A stretch of 64,000 nucleotides of DNA from Cervus elaphus (Eukaryota; Chordata; Mammalia; Artiodactyla; Cervidae), in assembly GCF_910594005.1 (NCBI RefSeq), contig NC_057820.1, positions 9,429,001-9,493,000 on the forward strand. The letters run 5' to 3'. Positions 35,535 through 47,992 of the stretch are shown here, one piece after another. Each line of letters begins with the position of its first letter. The first letter of the stretch is position 1. The notes under the pieces were generated by a model. The model saw only the letters and a program-made list of their open reading frames with translations. It did no database searches and was not told the DNA's origin. Both the position numbers and the translations under genes were made by a program.

Positions 35535-38500
35535 TTAGATGGTCAATGTCAAAATCAGATTGATTATGTTCTTTGCAGTTGAAGATGGAGAAACTCATAC
35601 AGTTAGCAAAAACAAGACCTGTTGCTCAGACCAAGAGCACCTTATTGCAAAATTCAGGCTTAAGTTGAAGAAAATAGGGAAAACCACTAGACCATCCATG
35701 TATGACCTAAATCAAATCCCTTATGATCATACAGTGGAAGTGACCAATAGATTCAAGAGATTAGATCTGCTACGCACAGTGCCTGGAGATCTATGGATGG
35801 AGGTTTATAGCACTATATAGGAGGCAATAACCCAAACCATACCAATGAAAATGAAATGCAAGAAGGCAAAGAGGAGGCTTTACACATAGCTGAGGAAAGA
35901 ATAGAAGTGAAAGGCAAAGAAGGAAGGGAAAGACATACCCAACTGAGTGCAGAGTTCCAGAGACTAGCAAGGAGAGATAAGCAAGCTTTCTTAAATGAAT
36001 AATGCAAAGAAATAGAATAAAACAATAGAATGGGAAAGACTAAAGATACTTTCAAGAAAATTGGAGATATGAAAAGAACATTTCATGCTAGGATAGGCAC
36101 GATAAAGGACAGAAAGAGTATGGACCTAACAGAAGCAGAAAGATTAAGAAGAGGTGGCAAGAAAACACAGAAGAACCATACAGAAAAGGTCTTACTGACT
36201 AGGATAACCACGATGGTGTGGTTACTCACCTAGACCCAGATATCCTGGAAAGCAAAGTCAAGTGGGCTTCAGGAAGCATCACGACAAACAAAACTATGGA
36301 GGTGATGGAATTCCAGCTGAACTATTTCAAATCCTAAAAGATGATGCTGTGAAATTGCTGCTCTCAATATGCCAGCAAATTTGGAAAACTCAACAGTGGC
36401 CACAGGACTGGAAAAGGTCAGTTTTCATTCTAATTCCAAAGAATAGCAATGCCAAAGAATGTTCAAGCTACCATACAGTGGCACTCACTTGCACATGCTA
36501 TCCATGTTATGCTCAAAATCCTTCAAACTAGGCTTCAGCCATATGTGAACCAAGAACTTCCAGATGTTAGCCCTAGTTTCAAAGGGCAGAAGGACCAGAG
36601 ACCAAACTGCAAGCATTCACTGGATCTTGGAGAAAGCAAGGGATTATAAGAAAAACTGGAATCCAGATTGCCAGGAGAAATAACAAAACCTCAGATATGC
36701 AGATGACACCACCCTTATGGCAGAAAGAGAAGAGGAACTAAGGAGCCTCTTGATGAAAGTGAAAGAGGAGAGTGAAAAAGTTGGCTTAAAACTCAGCATT
36801 CAAAAAACTAAGATCATGACATCTGATTCCATCGCTTCATGGCAAATAGATGAAGAAACAATGGAAACAGTGAGAGACTTTATTTTGGGGGGCTCCAAAA
36901 TTACTGCACATGGTGACTACAGCCTTGAAATTAAAAGATGTTTGCTTCTTGGAAGAAAAGCTATGACCAACCTAGACAGCATATTAAAAAGCAGAGACAT
37001 TACTTTGCCAACAAAGGTCCATCCAGTCAAAGCTATGGTCTTTCCAGTAGTCATGTATGGATGTGAGAGTTGGACCAGAAAGAAAGCTGAGCACCAAAGA
37101 GTTGATGCTTTTGAACTGTGGTGTTGGAGAAGACTCTTGAGAGTCCCTTGGACGGCAAGGAGATCAAACCAGTCCATCCTAAAGGAGATAAGTCCTGAAT
37201 ATTCATTGGAAGGACTGATGCTGAAGCTGAAACTCCAAATATTTTGGCCACCTGATGCAAAGAGCTGACTCACTGGAAAAGACCCTGATGCTGGGAAAGA
37301 TTGAAGGCAGGAGGAGAAGGGGACAACAGAGGATGAGATGGTTGGATGGCATCACCAACTCAATAGACCTGAGTTTGAGCAGGGGGGTTGGTGATGGACA
37401 GGGAAGCCTGGCGTGCTGCAGTCCATGGGCTCACAAAGATTCGGACATGACTGAGCAACTGAATGACAGCAACAACAATGAGGGAAATATCTACTGCTTT
37501 TCATTGGCTGTGCTTCAGTCTTTGACTGTGAATCAAAACAAACTATGGAAAATTCTTAAAGAAATAGGAGTACCAGACCACTTTACCTGTGTCCTGAGAA
37601 ACTTGCTTTCAGGTCAAGAAGCAACAGTTAGAGGTGGACACGTAACAATGGACCAGTTCAAAATTGGGAACAGAGTTCGACAAGGCTATATATTGTCACA
37701 CTGCTTCTATGCAGAGGACACCCTGTGAAATGCCAGGCTGGGTGAGTTACAAGATGGAATCAAGATTGTCAGTTGAAATATCAACAACCTCAGATATGCG
37801 GATGATACCACTCTAATGGCAGAAAGCAAAAAGAGCCTAAACTAAACTAAGGAACCTTGTTAGTTAATGAGGGGAAAAGAGGAAAGGGAAAAGTTCGCTT
37901 GAAATTCGTCATTTAAAAAACTAAGTTCATGTTATGTAGTCCCATCACTTCAAAGCAAATAGAAGGGGAAAAATTGGAAACAGTGACCTATTTTATTTTC
38001 TCTGACTCTAAAATCACTGTGGATGGTCACTATAGTCAGAAATTAAAAGACACTTGTTCTTTGGGAGGAAAGCTATGACAAACCTAGACAGCTTGTTAAA
38101 AAACAGAGACATCACTTTGCTGACAAAGGTCCATATAGTGAAAGCTATAGATTTTCCAGGAGTCATGTACAGATGTGAGAGTTGGACCATAAAGAAGGCT
38201 GAGTGCCAAAGAATTAATATTTTTGAATTATGCTGCTGAGGAAGACTCTTGAGATCCCCTTGGTCTACAAGGAGAACAAACTAGTCAATCCTAAAGGAAA
38301 TTAACCCTGAATATACATTAGACAGTCTGATGCTAAAGCTGACGCCCAATACTTTGGCCACTTGAGACCAAGATTCCGCTCACTGGAAAAGACCCTCATG
38401 ATGGGAAAGATTGAAAGTAAAAGGAAAAGGTGGCATCAGAGGATGAGTTTGTTAGTTAGCATCACCAACTCAATGGAAATGAATTTGAGCAAACGAGATA

Positions 38501-38580
38501 GTGGAGGACAGAGGAGCCTGGCATACTGCGGTCATGGGATTGCAAAGAGTCAAATACAACTTGGTGACTGAGCAGCAACA
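35535..38580 (+). mobile_element. BovB LINE, long outer copy split by a second BovB
   Basis: The outer copy begins near the end of the endonuclease domain ('cagattgattatgttctttg' at 35559), runs through the linker and first RT part to 36656, and resumes at about 37482 ('gaaatatctactgctttt') through to the tail near 38580. The two edges are adjacent in BovB. It is badly decayed: short frames, many stops, and missing pieces such as the motif around 37700-37730. Confidence 0.92.
36657..37481 (+). mobile_element. BovB 3' fragment nested in BovB
   Basis: Begins at 'tggaatccagattgccagg' just before the YADD box and runs to a BovB tail 'agcaactgaatgacagcaac'. It has a 183-codon open frame (36717-37268) covering the region after the palm, so it is less decayed than its host and probably younger. 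The TSD is not clear; 'aagaaaaac' (36648-36656) may correspond to 'agggaaata' (37481-37489). Confidence 0.85.
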
Positions 38581-39929
38581 GAGAAATGGTCCTGTTTCAC
38601 CTCTCCTCTCCTTACTTCCCATTCCAATCATAAAGCGGAAATGGGTACAAAGTTCTTTGTGCACACCTTTCTCTTACCTACAAATGATCTATGAGCAGTA
38701 AGCATATGCTGAACACATGGCAATTAGAATTGTTTCCCTAACATTTTGAAATAAAGTTGGGAGGGGGGGTGGAATTATGTGTCTGATGGCAAAGCTACTT
38801 TATTTCCTTAGGTTAAGGAATGGACGCTTTTCTTAAAAGAATAAAGCCATATATAATAACATAAAGTTGTGAGAGAGAATTACTTCTAGTAGGTACAGTG
38901 GTTCCTCCAGCCTAGGTAAACGCTTGGTCCTTACATTATCTGTTGCTTTATCTACCTAGGTCATCTACTTTTTTACATAATTACATAAGCCAGGGAATTA
39001 ATTTTTTATTTAAATTATTTCCAGTTTTTTCTGACACTTGGTAAAACAAAGATTTCATACAATATCTGTATCTAACATAGCTTGTAAAATGTGATGATTA
39101 TAATAAAATTATCATGATGAATGAATAAACTGATAAAATACTTCATATGTAGCACAGAGTATAGTACCTAATGCTTACCACCTGCCAATTCCCTTTAACT
39201 ATTCTCTACAAATTAACTGATTCATTACCATTTTGAAATAAAAAGTGATTCATAAACAAAAATATACAATATCAAAATACATAGCAGAAATTAAGAGATT
39301 TCAGAGAAATTGCATTTTAACCTAATTTTATAACTTTCTTTATGTGTGATTTGGGGCAATTTGCTTAATTTTGCACCTCCATTTCCTAACGTTTTTAAAA
39401 AAGATAGAATGCTGGTTCTCATTTCATATCACTGACATGAGATATAATCACAAGCTAAATGCAGTAAGTACTCCAGTGATTTTACTTTCCTTTTATCCCT
39501 GAAAATGTCTGTTCATATGCAGTCTGACTCCAGCTGTGATTTAAAGTTTATGAATATAATTTCATAGAGTGATTCATGATGCCCAACATCAAGTGTATAT
39601 AATGTATGTTCAGATGAGATAAATATAGAAGATGTGATCCATCTCTTTACTATATTAATAGCAAAAGGTACTCCAACCCTTCCTTTGGGTGGGAGTGGCA
39701 CTTCTACCTGAAAAGAATCAACTTCTTCTGGGTTCCCATTCACTTTCAATTTCCTCCTCAAAACTGTAAAGTTGACTTGATAAGGATATAAATGTGGGGG
39801 ATAAGTGGAAGATTTAAGTCATCTCTTTTTTATAACAAGGGGGAAATAAATGGATGAATATGGACAAGGACAGATGTATAGGCTTGTTGGCATCTGAAAC
39901 TAACATGTATAAAACTGATCTATTTGTAT
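38581..39929. other. Unassigned stretch
   Basis: About 1.35 kb, AT-rich, with a G-run at 38761-38770. No recognised repeat or gene. Confidence 0.4.
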
Positions 39930-40089
39930 TTTCACCCAAATTGGCTCTTCTACTATCTCTCCATTTCAGTCAAGGGTAACTCCATTCTTCCAGTTTTTAA
40001 GGTTGGACACCTTGGTGTCCTTTTTGACTTTTGTCTTTATCTTTTGGACCACGTTCAACCTCTCAATGCATTCCGGAAGCTGTATCAAC

Positions 40090-40402
40090 CATGTGTGTGT
40101 GCATGCTAAGTCGCTTCAGTCGTGTCTGACGCTGCAACCCTGGCTGTAGCCTGTGGCATCAGAGGATGAGTTTGTTAGTTAGCATCACCAACTCAATGGA
40201 AATGAATTTGAGCAAACTTGAGAGAGTGGAGGACAGAGGAGCCAGGCTTCTCCGTCCATGGAATTCTCTAGGCAGGAATTCTGGCCTAAGTTGCCATGTC
40301 CTCCTCCAGGAGTTCTTCCTAACTCAGGAATCCAACACACATCTCTTATGTCTCCTGCATTGGCATATGGGTTCTTTCCCAATAGCGCCATCTGGGAAGC
40401 CC
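40090..40402 (-). mobile_element. Bov-tA SINE carrying a ~90-bp BovB insert
   Basis: Minus-strand Bov-tA: tail 'catgctaagtcgcttcagtc', then at 40153-40243 a plus-strand BovB segment, then SINE sequence again from 'aggcttctccgtccatgg' to the head 'gcgccatctgggaagccc'. The insert matches 38430-38517 of the nearby BovB rather than the general consensus. Confidence 0.9.
40153..40243 (+). mobile_element. Local copy of BovB sequence from 38430-38517
   Basis: The first 65 bases (40153-40217) are identical to 38430-38494. The rest differs by about one substitution and two bases of length. Both share variants absent from other BovB copies here, such as 'gagtttgttagttagcatc' where others have a form like 'gagatggttggatggcatc'. 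Confidence 0.9.
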
Positions 40403-40520
40403 ATATTGAATCCATGATCAAATAATTTCTCACTCTTGTATTGCCCCTTTTGATCAGAACTACTTTCCTCCCTGAATTGCATTGTTGCAATTTTCTACTT
40501 AAGATATATTACCTAGGAAG

Positions 40521-40719
40521 GACTACCCTGATACCTCAGTTGGTAAAGAATCCGCCTGCAATTCAGGAGACCCCGGTTAGATTTCTGGGTTGGGAAGGTC
40601 CCCTGGAGAAGGGAAAAGTTACCCATTCCAGTATTCTGGTCTGGAGAATTCCACAGACTGTATAGTCCTCGGGGTCGCAAAGAGTCAGATGTGACTGAGC
40701 GACTTTCACTCACTCACTC
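40521..40719 (+). mobile_element. Bov-tA SINE, plus orientation
   Basis: Head 'tacctcagttggtaaagaa', body, and tail 'gactttcactcactcactc'. TSD 'acctaggaag' (40511-40520) and 'acctaagaaa' (40720-40729), 10 bp with two mismatches. Confidence 0.93.
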
Positions 40720-41060
40720 ACCTAAGAAAACAATGCAATATATGGAATGGCTTTATCTAGAAACAGCAGATAGTTTCAAAGTGTATAAACATGCATCTCT
40801 AAATATTATATTAATATATATATTTTATTAGTTGCTTTCTAAATTAAAAGTAGCAATTTGTATGGGCACACACCATATCTTCTCTTTGCCAGTAATATAA
40901 TGTACTGTTTATAATGATAATATAGCGATATGTTTAAGTTTATATTTTTGGATTACCATGACCTCAAGTCTTCCCCCAATGTAATGGCCCTTTATCTCTC
41001 TGGACCCATCTTTTATTACTTCTATGCTCATTTATTCTCTTCTGGCCTCAATGCCTTCCA

Positions 41061-43221
41061 TAGTAAAAGTCATCATATTAATTCATGGAATCTAGATAGG
41101 GTTTTCATTAGCAAACTTTGATAAGGACAAAGACTTACCTAGGACTTAGTGACACATTTGCGCATAGAACACAACTGCTATCCAAAAATATCAGTTTCTT
41201 TCTATGTGTGTCTCTATTTCCTTTCATGATAGACCAATTATCTTCATATGATAGGGACCGATACCCACTGCAGCTTCCAAATGTCACACATAGAATCTTT
41301 TACCAAAATCGATACAGAATGGTTGATAGAAAGTCCCAGGACATTGGGACTTGAACATAAACCATCCTACTATAACCAATTTTTGTGCATATGAGGTAAC
41401 AGAAAAGCTTTTTAAGCATGCATAGGAGTAAAATAGAGCCAGGAATAATTGCATCAAGCATTTTTAAGTGGTGTGCTTTTTTCAGGTTTTTTTTTTGTTT
41501 GTTTATTTAACAAAAATTTGGCTGTATTCGACAGTGATATTCTGAGATGCTGTGGCAAAGTTTGTTTCCTCATCTCCGTGTCACCAGCTTTGACTTTAAA
41601 GGTGATATATTTCATTCAGTGGAGAAAATATGGCAACATAAAGAAATTTTGACACAGAGCTGATGAATCCTGTTTTTCCTAGGTTGGGCAAAATGATTTA
41701 TAGAGTTAAAGGACATCAGTAAACATGGATCTGAAAGCTGCTGAAATTTATATATATTTTGACTGTTTATTACATTTTATGTCTGTACCTAAACATATTG
41801 AAAAATGGAGGGTCTAAGAAAGACATGCTTGAAACTCTGAAACCAATACTCTAAGCTCTTTCTCAGTGTTGCTTGTGGCCCGAGGTGAGGGAAGAGAGGT
41901 CCCCCGTCCCCAAAGGAGAGTAAGACTGCCAACAGAGTTGGGTTGAATTCTGACAAGTAAAAGTTACATGACTCTGTGTGTACCATTTACCTTTCTAAAC
42001 TTGAATTGTCTCACTAGTAAAAGAGAGTGTAGCATAAGCCCAGATAGGATTATTGTTCTTGTATTAGGTTCTTTTGTCTGTTTGTTTGTTTGTTTTTGCA
42101 CAGTGCCATTTCCTGATTTAAACTTGAATCTTCCAGGCCTTCATTTCAAAGAGGCATCCATTTCAAAGAGCAAGCTATCTCAAATAAACACACGGCCAGC
42201 CTCTCCATTCTGAGGCTTCTTTGTTTCAGAGATCTTGGTTAATTTTCATAACTAACCATTTAAGTTGCTTTTTTTTTTTCTCTTCCCTTGCTTTAAATTC
42301 CTGCTGTTATGTTTTAAATTTAGTGAAAAAGAGTTCGTCCTCAAGATCCCGAGCCCCTCAGGCTCAGCATTAATAAAAGCAGAACCCCAAACCCCAAATT
42401 CCTAAGCTCTCTGTGATCTCCGTGTGTGGTCTCAGTGTGCTAGGGAAGTTCCAAGTCTTATAAGTAATAAGCCTTTATTTTATCAAGGTTTCCTGATGGC
42501 TATTGCTGAAGGGTCTCTTGCAGTCATAACAAGAACCACAAGGGCTAGTCCAACCTCAATATTGATCATTGACAGGCCAAAACTGGCATATGACAAGGGG
42601 AAATACCCACTTCCTTTTTTCCACTTACTTTGTTCAGCATCATAGCAGCCGTATCTATAGTAGCCTGAATTTACAATAGGCTTGTTCATTTCAGGTTTAT
42701 CTTTATCTTCTGAGTGGAGCCTTTTGGAATCCCAATAGATTTTCTTATGTTGCTTGCATATTGTATACTGCACAATTTCAGGAGACATACTTTATACTGT
42801 AATGTATTGAAATAATCCCTCCCTTCTTAGAGTTTTGCAGTATACAACCTGTGCAGTTGGACCTGATGGACTTATTCTCAGTTTAATACCCAAAGAGTAG
42901 TCTGAGATTGTCCTTGTTGAATAGTTATTGTGCCTGAAATTCTGTCCTCATCACTCCAGAAAGTCATACAACCCTCCATTCAAGCATGTGGTAAGCGTAA
43001 ATACACATTGCATACATTTGATGTTACAATAGTCTGGTTAGCTCCCTGGGTCCAATCGATTCTACATAATTCTGCCTGTTACTTTTTTCACTACTTTTTA
43101 CGCTCTTCCAAACTTTTATGGTGTTTAACGAATGTTTTACCTGATATGTTTGATTGTATTTAGTGAAAGAGTCAATGGGGTCGTGTGAACAGCCTCACCC
43201 ACGGCCCTTTGGACTATGTTT
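41061..43221. other. Unassigned stretch, no young repeats
   Basis: About 2.2 kb without a recognised repeat apart from a (TTTG)n tract at about 42077-42097, T-runs near 41487 and 42271, and a short duplication ('catttcaaagag' twice at about 42142-42170). No open frame resembles a known protein. Confidence 0.4.
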
Positions 43222-43345
43222 GTATAAGATCATTTTTGAAAGCTCTATGTGGATGAGTGGAGACAAGGGTGAGAGTAGACAGATAGTCATACCTTTTAAA
43301 ATAATTCAGGCAAAAGTCTGGACAAAGGGGTACTGGTGGTGAGAA
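43222..43345 (-). mobile_element. L2 LINE remnant, minus orientation
   Basis: 'aagatcatttttgaaagctc', 'gtggagacaagggtgagag' and 'ataattcaggcaaaagtctg' follow the reverse complement of an internal L2 3' segment. Confidence 0.6.
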
Positions 43346-45514
43346 GTGGTTTCTTACTAAGCTCAGTAATCTGCTTCTCTGAGTTCTGCATAGCCTAGTG
43401 AGTATTTGAAAGGTGACACTTGGCCCTTCAAGGTTGTAGACTAGGGCTGTGGTGTGGCCCATGCCACTGAATGAAAGGTAGATTCTTTGTGGTGTACTCA
43501 GGCGCGTCTGAATGCAAATTGCCTTCAGTATCAAGTATGACTAATGTTGTGTCTATATGTTTTAGAGTGTTATTTTCAGGGAGAGAAATGATGGATGCAA
43601 TAATGCATTTTATTCCATGAAGTGAAATCATCAGGGTTTAATAGAATCAGCCTAATTTGATTGGCAAAGAAGTAAAGTGATAAGTGAATCAGTCCAGTGG
43701 ATTTGCTTTTCCTTTTTTCTTCCTGAAAATTATGCATTAAAAGTATATATTTTTCACTCTAAATATTAATAATCATAGCTCATCTTTGTTATTTAGTTCA
43801 CACATTTATAAATATGCTTTTGTAATATCCTTAGAGAGGGATTTCTGATTACTTCTTCTGCCACTGCAAACACATGTAACTTTTTAAACAATAGCCTTGC
43901 TTACCTGGAGTGCTATCTCTAGTTTCAGAATCTACCTGAAATTGATTGATTATATATATAATGGTTAACATTTTATGTAAATAGTTTCATTAGCAAGGGG
44001 GATAAATAGTTTTTTCTCAATTGAAACTAAAGCATAACCAATTTTGCATTTTGCCTTTCATCATTTATTATACAAATGGTTTAAATTATTAAACCGTAAA
44101 TATGTTTTGAAGGTGTCGTATCATTTTTTATAATTATCAAATAAAGTGAAAGAAAACCATTGCCTAGACTTAATGTACCAATTGCCTCTCAAGAAATGTA
44201 GTCTTTGAGTAACTGACCTGAATGGTTTCATAGCTCACTTAGGCAGGGCTGGACTCAGCCTCCTGATTTCTTAACTAAGTAGTCTGGCTACTGGGTCAAA
44301 CCAGAGAGAACTTGTATCAGAGTAGACTTAGAAGTGTGTAGAGATGATGTAAATGAGGATCTCAGTGAAGACAGTTTGTAAGTCAAAGAGGCTAAAGTAA
44401 CAATCTTCTTAAAGTTTAACTCCCCAATTTAGAAATATTGTCTCCTTTACAGTTCTTATTATTGCTAACGCATACATAATCTAAAATCTTAAAGTCCACT
44501 TGAGAATGACTACTATTTTAAGCTGAATTCTGAGTCATTTTAAATAGATGTTCCCCATTGTGTGTGGGAATTTAGACAGCCTCCAAGAGCTTTAAGCTTA
44601 GGGGTTCAAGAAGCCTTGACCTACCCTGAGACTCAGTCCAGCTTCTTCTGATGGTTCTTTTGGGCCATGGAGCAGGCCAGATTGACCTGATGACCATTCC
44701 ATCTGTTTGAATGAACTGAATTCCCAGGTGACAGAGCAATTAGAGGCCATATTAATGCCCTGACTGGGCCTATTAAAGACTGGTTCAGTGGTCTGTTGGC
44801 TGGATACCAACAGTCTCAAGATCAGTTAGGCTCATAAACCAGACAGCCCCAAATAAGCCAGAGGCTTAGGAAATTATAGCTTTAAATGGTGTTGAAAAGG
44901 GTTTATTTTCACTTAAAAAATGAACTAAAACTAAATCGGACTTTAATAGAAACAGCAGGAAATGTTGCTCACTTACCGTCTTCTTTTTTTATTCAAGTTT
45001 CCTTTAACTTTGTCATAGAAAATATGAGCTTTCCCTCTGGAAGCTAATTATACTGAAAGTTTGATGGGCGATAAAACCAACTAACTCCATAAGCCTTTGG
45101 TGGGATATCATATAGGCTACAAAATCATATTAATTTATTTCAAAGAATATGTTCTTTCAAGAGGTCTGGAATATCAAAATATCAAAATTGCTCTGATGGC
45201 TTGATCATTCAGAGAAATTCAAGAGAATCTGACAAGCCACCCTGAATGTATATTGAATGTTACTGCTCCAAAACACTTTCACTTTACTTCATTTAATCTT
45301 CAAGAAAATTATCCTCTTCATTTCTTAGAAGAATAAATGGGAATGAGAATAATGAAGCTCAGAAAATATAAAGACATATCAGAATGGTCATAATATTTAT
45401 TGTTTCTAGTTCATTAAGTGTTCCCACCCTAGCTTCCTAGTTTTTGGAAAATCATGCAGAGTTATTGGATCCATAGCAATTTTACCACACAGTATGAGAG
45501 TAACTCACATTCTG
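43346..45514. other. Unassigned stretch, no young repeats
   Basis: About 2.2 kb with no repeat, gene or RNA that I recognise. Confidence 0.4.
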
Positions 45515-45715
45515 GGGTAGTGGTTCCCAAAGATTATTGGTGACAATCTTTCTGAACAATCCTCTCATGGTCTTATATAGCATCCATTCTCAACATTGTC
45601 TCAGAAATGCCTGCAAATTTCTCTTCACCCAGGCCTGTTATGGGGGTCATCTAAAAACCCCACAGGAGCAGTATTTCAAAATTTCATCATTGTAACAAGA
45701 TGACCCCTTGTTAGC
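45515..45715. mobile_element. Possible hAT (MER5-like) remnant
   Basis: Begins 'gtagtggttcccaaag' and later has 'tcagaaatgcctgcaaattt', resembling the start and middle of MER5-type elements. The right end is unclear. Confidence 0.4.
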
Positions 45716-46071
45716 CAAAACTCAATAGAAGATAGATCACTTCACAAACTGATTTATCTCTGATGCCCATTTTAGCCTTCTCTATATTTACTTGTGTTAA
45801 AATAAACTTATCCCATGAAATACGATGATATGAGATGACTCTGCTATCTTCTATTTTAGGCTGTATTTTGGAGAGGTAAAAAGTAAAGCAGGCATATATA
45901 TATCCAACAATACACTGGAAGCAAATAATGAAAAGCAAGATCCCTTCTTCCAACTATCACATCTCCAGTGCATATTTCAAAATGATACAAGTATGCTACT
46001 GTGATTACTGACATTTGATATTTTTATTGAATTTTACCACATGAGAGGAATATTTCCATCATGTATCCTAT
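45716..46071. other. Unassigned stretch
   Basis: Short unassigned sequence left of the inverted BovB. Confidence 0.4.
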
Positions 46072-47371
46072 CTCAACTGGAATTCCATCACCTCCACTAG
46101 CTTTGTTCATAGCAATTCTTCCTAAGGCCCACTTGACTTCCCATTCCAGGATGTCTGGCTCTAGGTGACTAATCAAATCATTGTAATTATCTGGGTCATG
46201 AAGATCTTTTTTGTATAGTTCTTCTGTGTATTCTTGCCACCTTTTCTTAATATCTTCTGCTTCTGTTAGACCCATAACATATATGTCCATTCTTGTGCTC
46301 ATCTTTGCATGAAATGTTCCCTTGGTATCTGTGATTTTCTTGAAGAGATCTCTAGTCTTTCCCATTGTATTGTTTTCCTCTATCTCTTTACGTTGATCAC
46401 TGAGGAAGGCTTTCTTATTGCTCCTTGCTATTCTTTGGAACTCTGCATTCAAATGGGAATATCTTTCCTTTTCTCCTTTGCCTTTTGCTTCTCCTCTTTC
46501 TTGGCTATTTGTAAGGCCTCCTCAACAGCCATTTTGCCTTTTTGCATTCCTTTTTTTTTTTTTCCCTTGGGGATGTTTTTGACCACTGCCTTCTATACAA
46601 TGGCATGAAATTCTGTCCATAGTTCTTCAGGCACTCTGTCTATCAGATCTAATCCCTTGAATCTAATTGTCACTTCCCCTGTATAATCATAAGGTATTTG
46701 ATTTAGGTCATACCTGAATGATCTAGTGGTTTTCTCTACTGTAAGTCTGAATTTGACAATAAGGAGTTCATGAGCTGAGCCACAGTCCGTTCCTGGTCTT
46801 GTTTTTGCTGACTGTATAGAGTTTCTCCATCTTTAGAGGAAGAGAATATAATCAATCTGATTTTGGTATTTACCATCTGGTGATGTCCATGTTTAGAGTC
46901 TTCTCTTGTGTTTTTGGAAAAGGGTGTTTGCTGTGACCAGTGCATTCTCTTGGCAAAAATCTGTTAGCCTTTGACCTGCTATTTCAAATTTCAGTTGAGC
47001 TATTTCAAAACCTAAAAGATGATGCTGTAAAGTGCTGCATTCAATATGCCAGCAAATCTGGAAAACTCAGCAGTGGCCACAGGATGGAAAAGTCAGTTTT
47101 CATTCCATTCCATAAAAGGCAATACCAAAGAATGTTCAAACTACTGCACAATTGCACTCATCTCACACACTAGTAAGGTAGTGCTCAAAATTCTCCAAGC
47201 CAGAGTTTAATAGTACATGAACGGTGAACTTCCAGATGTTCAACCTGAATTTAGAAAAGGCAGAGGATCCAGAGATCAAATTGCCAACATCCACTGGATC
47301 ATTGAAAAACAAGAGAATTCCAGAAAAATATCAACTTCTGCTTTATTGACTATGCCAAAGCTTTTGACTGT

Positions 47372-47992
47372 GTGGATCACAACAAACTGTGGAAAATTCT
47401 GAAGGAGATGGGAATACCAGACCACGTGACCTGCCTCCTGAGAAAACTGTATGCAGTTCAAGAAGCAACAGTTAGAACTGGACATGGAGCAACAGGCTGG
47501 TTCCAAATTGGGAAAGGAGTATGTCAAGGCTGTATATTGTCACCCTGCTTATTTAACTTATATGCAGAGAACATCATGAGAAACGCTGGGCTGGAAGAAG
47601 CACAAGCTGGAATCAAGATTGCTGGAAGAAATAGCAATAACCCCAGATGTGTATCTAAAGATATGCATATCTTTAGTTCTAAAGAACTAAAGAGCCTCTT
47701 GATGAAAGTGAAGGAGGAGAGTGAAAAAGTTGGCTTAAAGCTCAACATTCATAAGATCATGGCATCTGGTCCCATCACTTCATGGCAAATAGATGGGGAA
47801 ACAATGGAAACAGTGAGGAACTTTATTTTCTTCGGCTCCAAAACCACTGCGGATGGTGACTGCAGCCATGACATTAAAAGATGGTTGCTCCGTGAAAGAA
47901 AAGTTGTGAGCAACCTAGAAAGCGTATTAAAAAGCAGAGATATTACTTTACCAACAAAGGTCTGTCTAGTTAAACTGTGGTTTTTCCAGTAG
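47372..47992 (+). pseudogene. BovB RT fragment with catalytic box replaced
   Basis: 206-codon open frame covering BovB RT palm and thumb: KGVCQGCILSPCLFNLYAEN is intact. The next catalytic segment, LRYADDTTLMAES in other copies, is replaced by a sequence without the two aspartates, and normal BovB resumes at LKSLLMKVKEESEKVGLKLN. The frame stays open across the replacement. Confidence 0.88.
47655..47692. repeat. Two overlapping perfect palindromes in BovB RT
   Basis: 47655-47676 is a 22-bp perfect palindrome centred on 'tatgcata'. 47671-47692 has arms 'ctttagttc' and 'gaactaaag' with a 4-base loop 'taaa'. The right-most arm is normal BovB sequence; the others are extra inverted copies of it. 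Confidence 0.93.

Larger units (their letters stand above)
39930..41060 (+). mobile_element. L2 LINE, plus orientation, split by two SINEs
   Basis: Sense L2 blocks: 39935 'caaattggctcttctactat', 40005 'acaccttggtgtcctttttg'; then 40406 'ttgaatccatgatcaaataa' and 40480 'attgcattgttgcaattt'; then 40960 'catgacctcaagtc' and 41040 'tctggcctcaatgcc'. Bov-tA copies occupy 40090-40402 and 40521-40719. Middle parts are lost or too diverged. Confidence 0.65.

Noticed and set aside
36717..37268. 183-codon open frame as a host gene
   Set aside because: It is the C-terminal reverse-transcriptase region of a nested BovB LINE, without start context, endonuclease or catalytic box.
42424..42788. Frames at 42424-42645 (+) and 42483-42788 (-) as a small gene
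   Set aside because: No family resemblance, no splice or promoter support, and overlapping frames on both strands look like chance.
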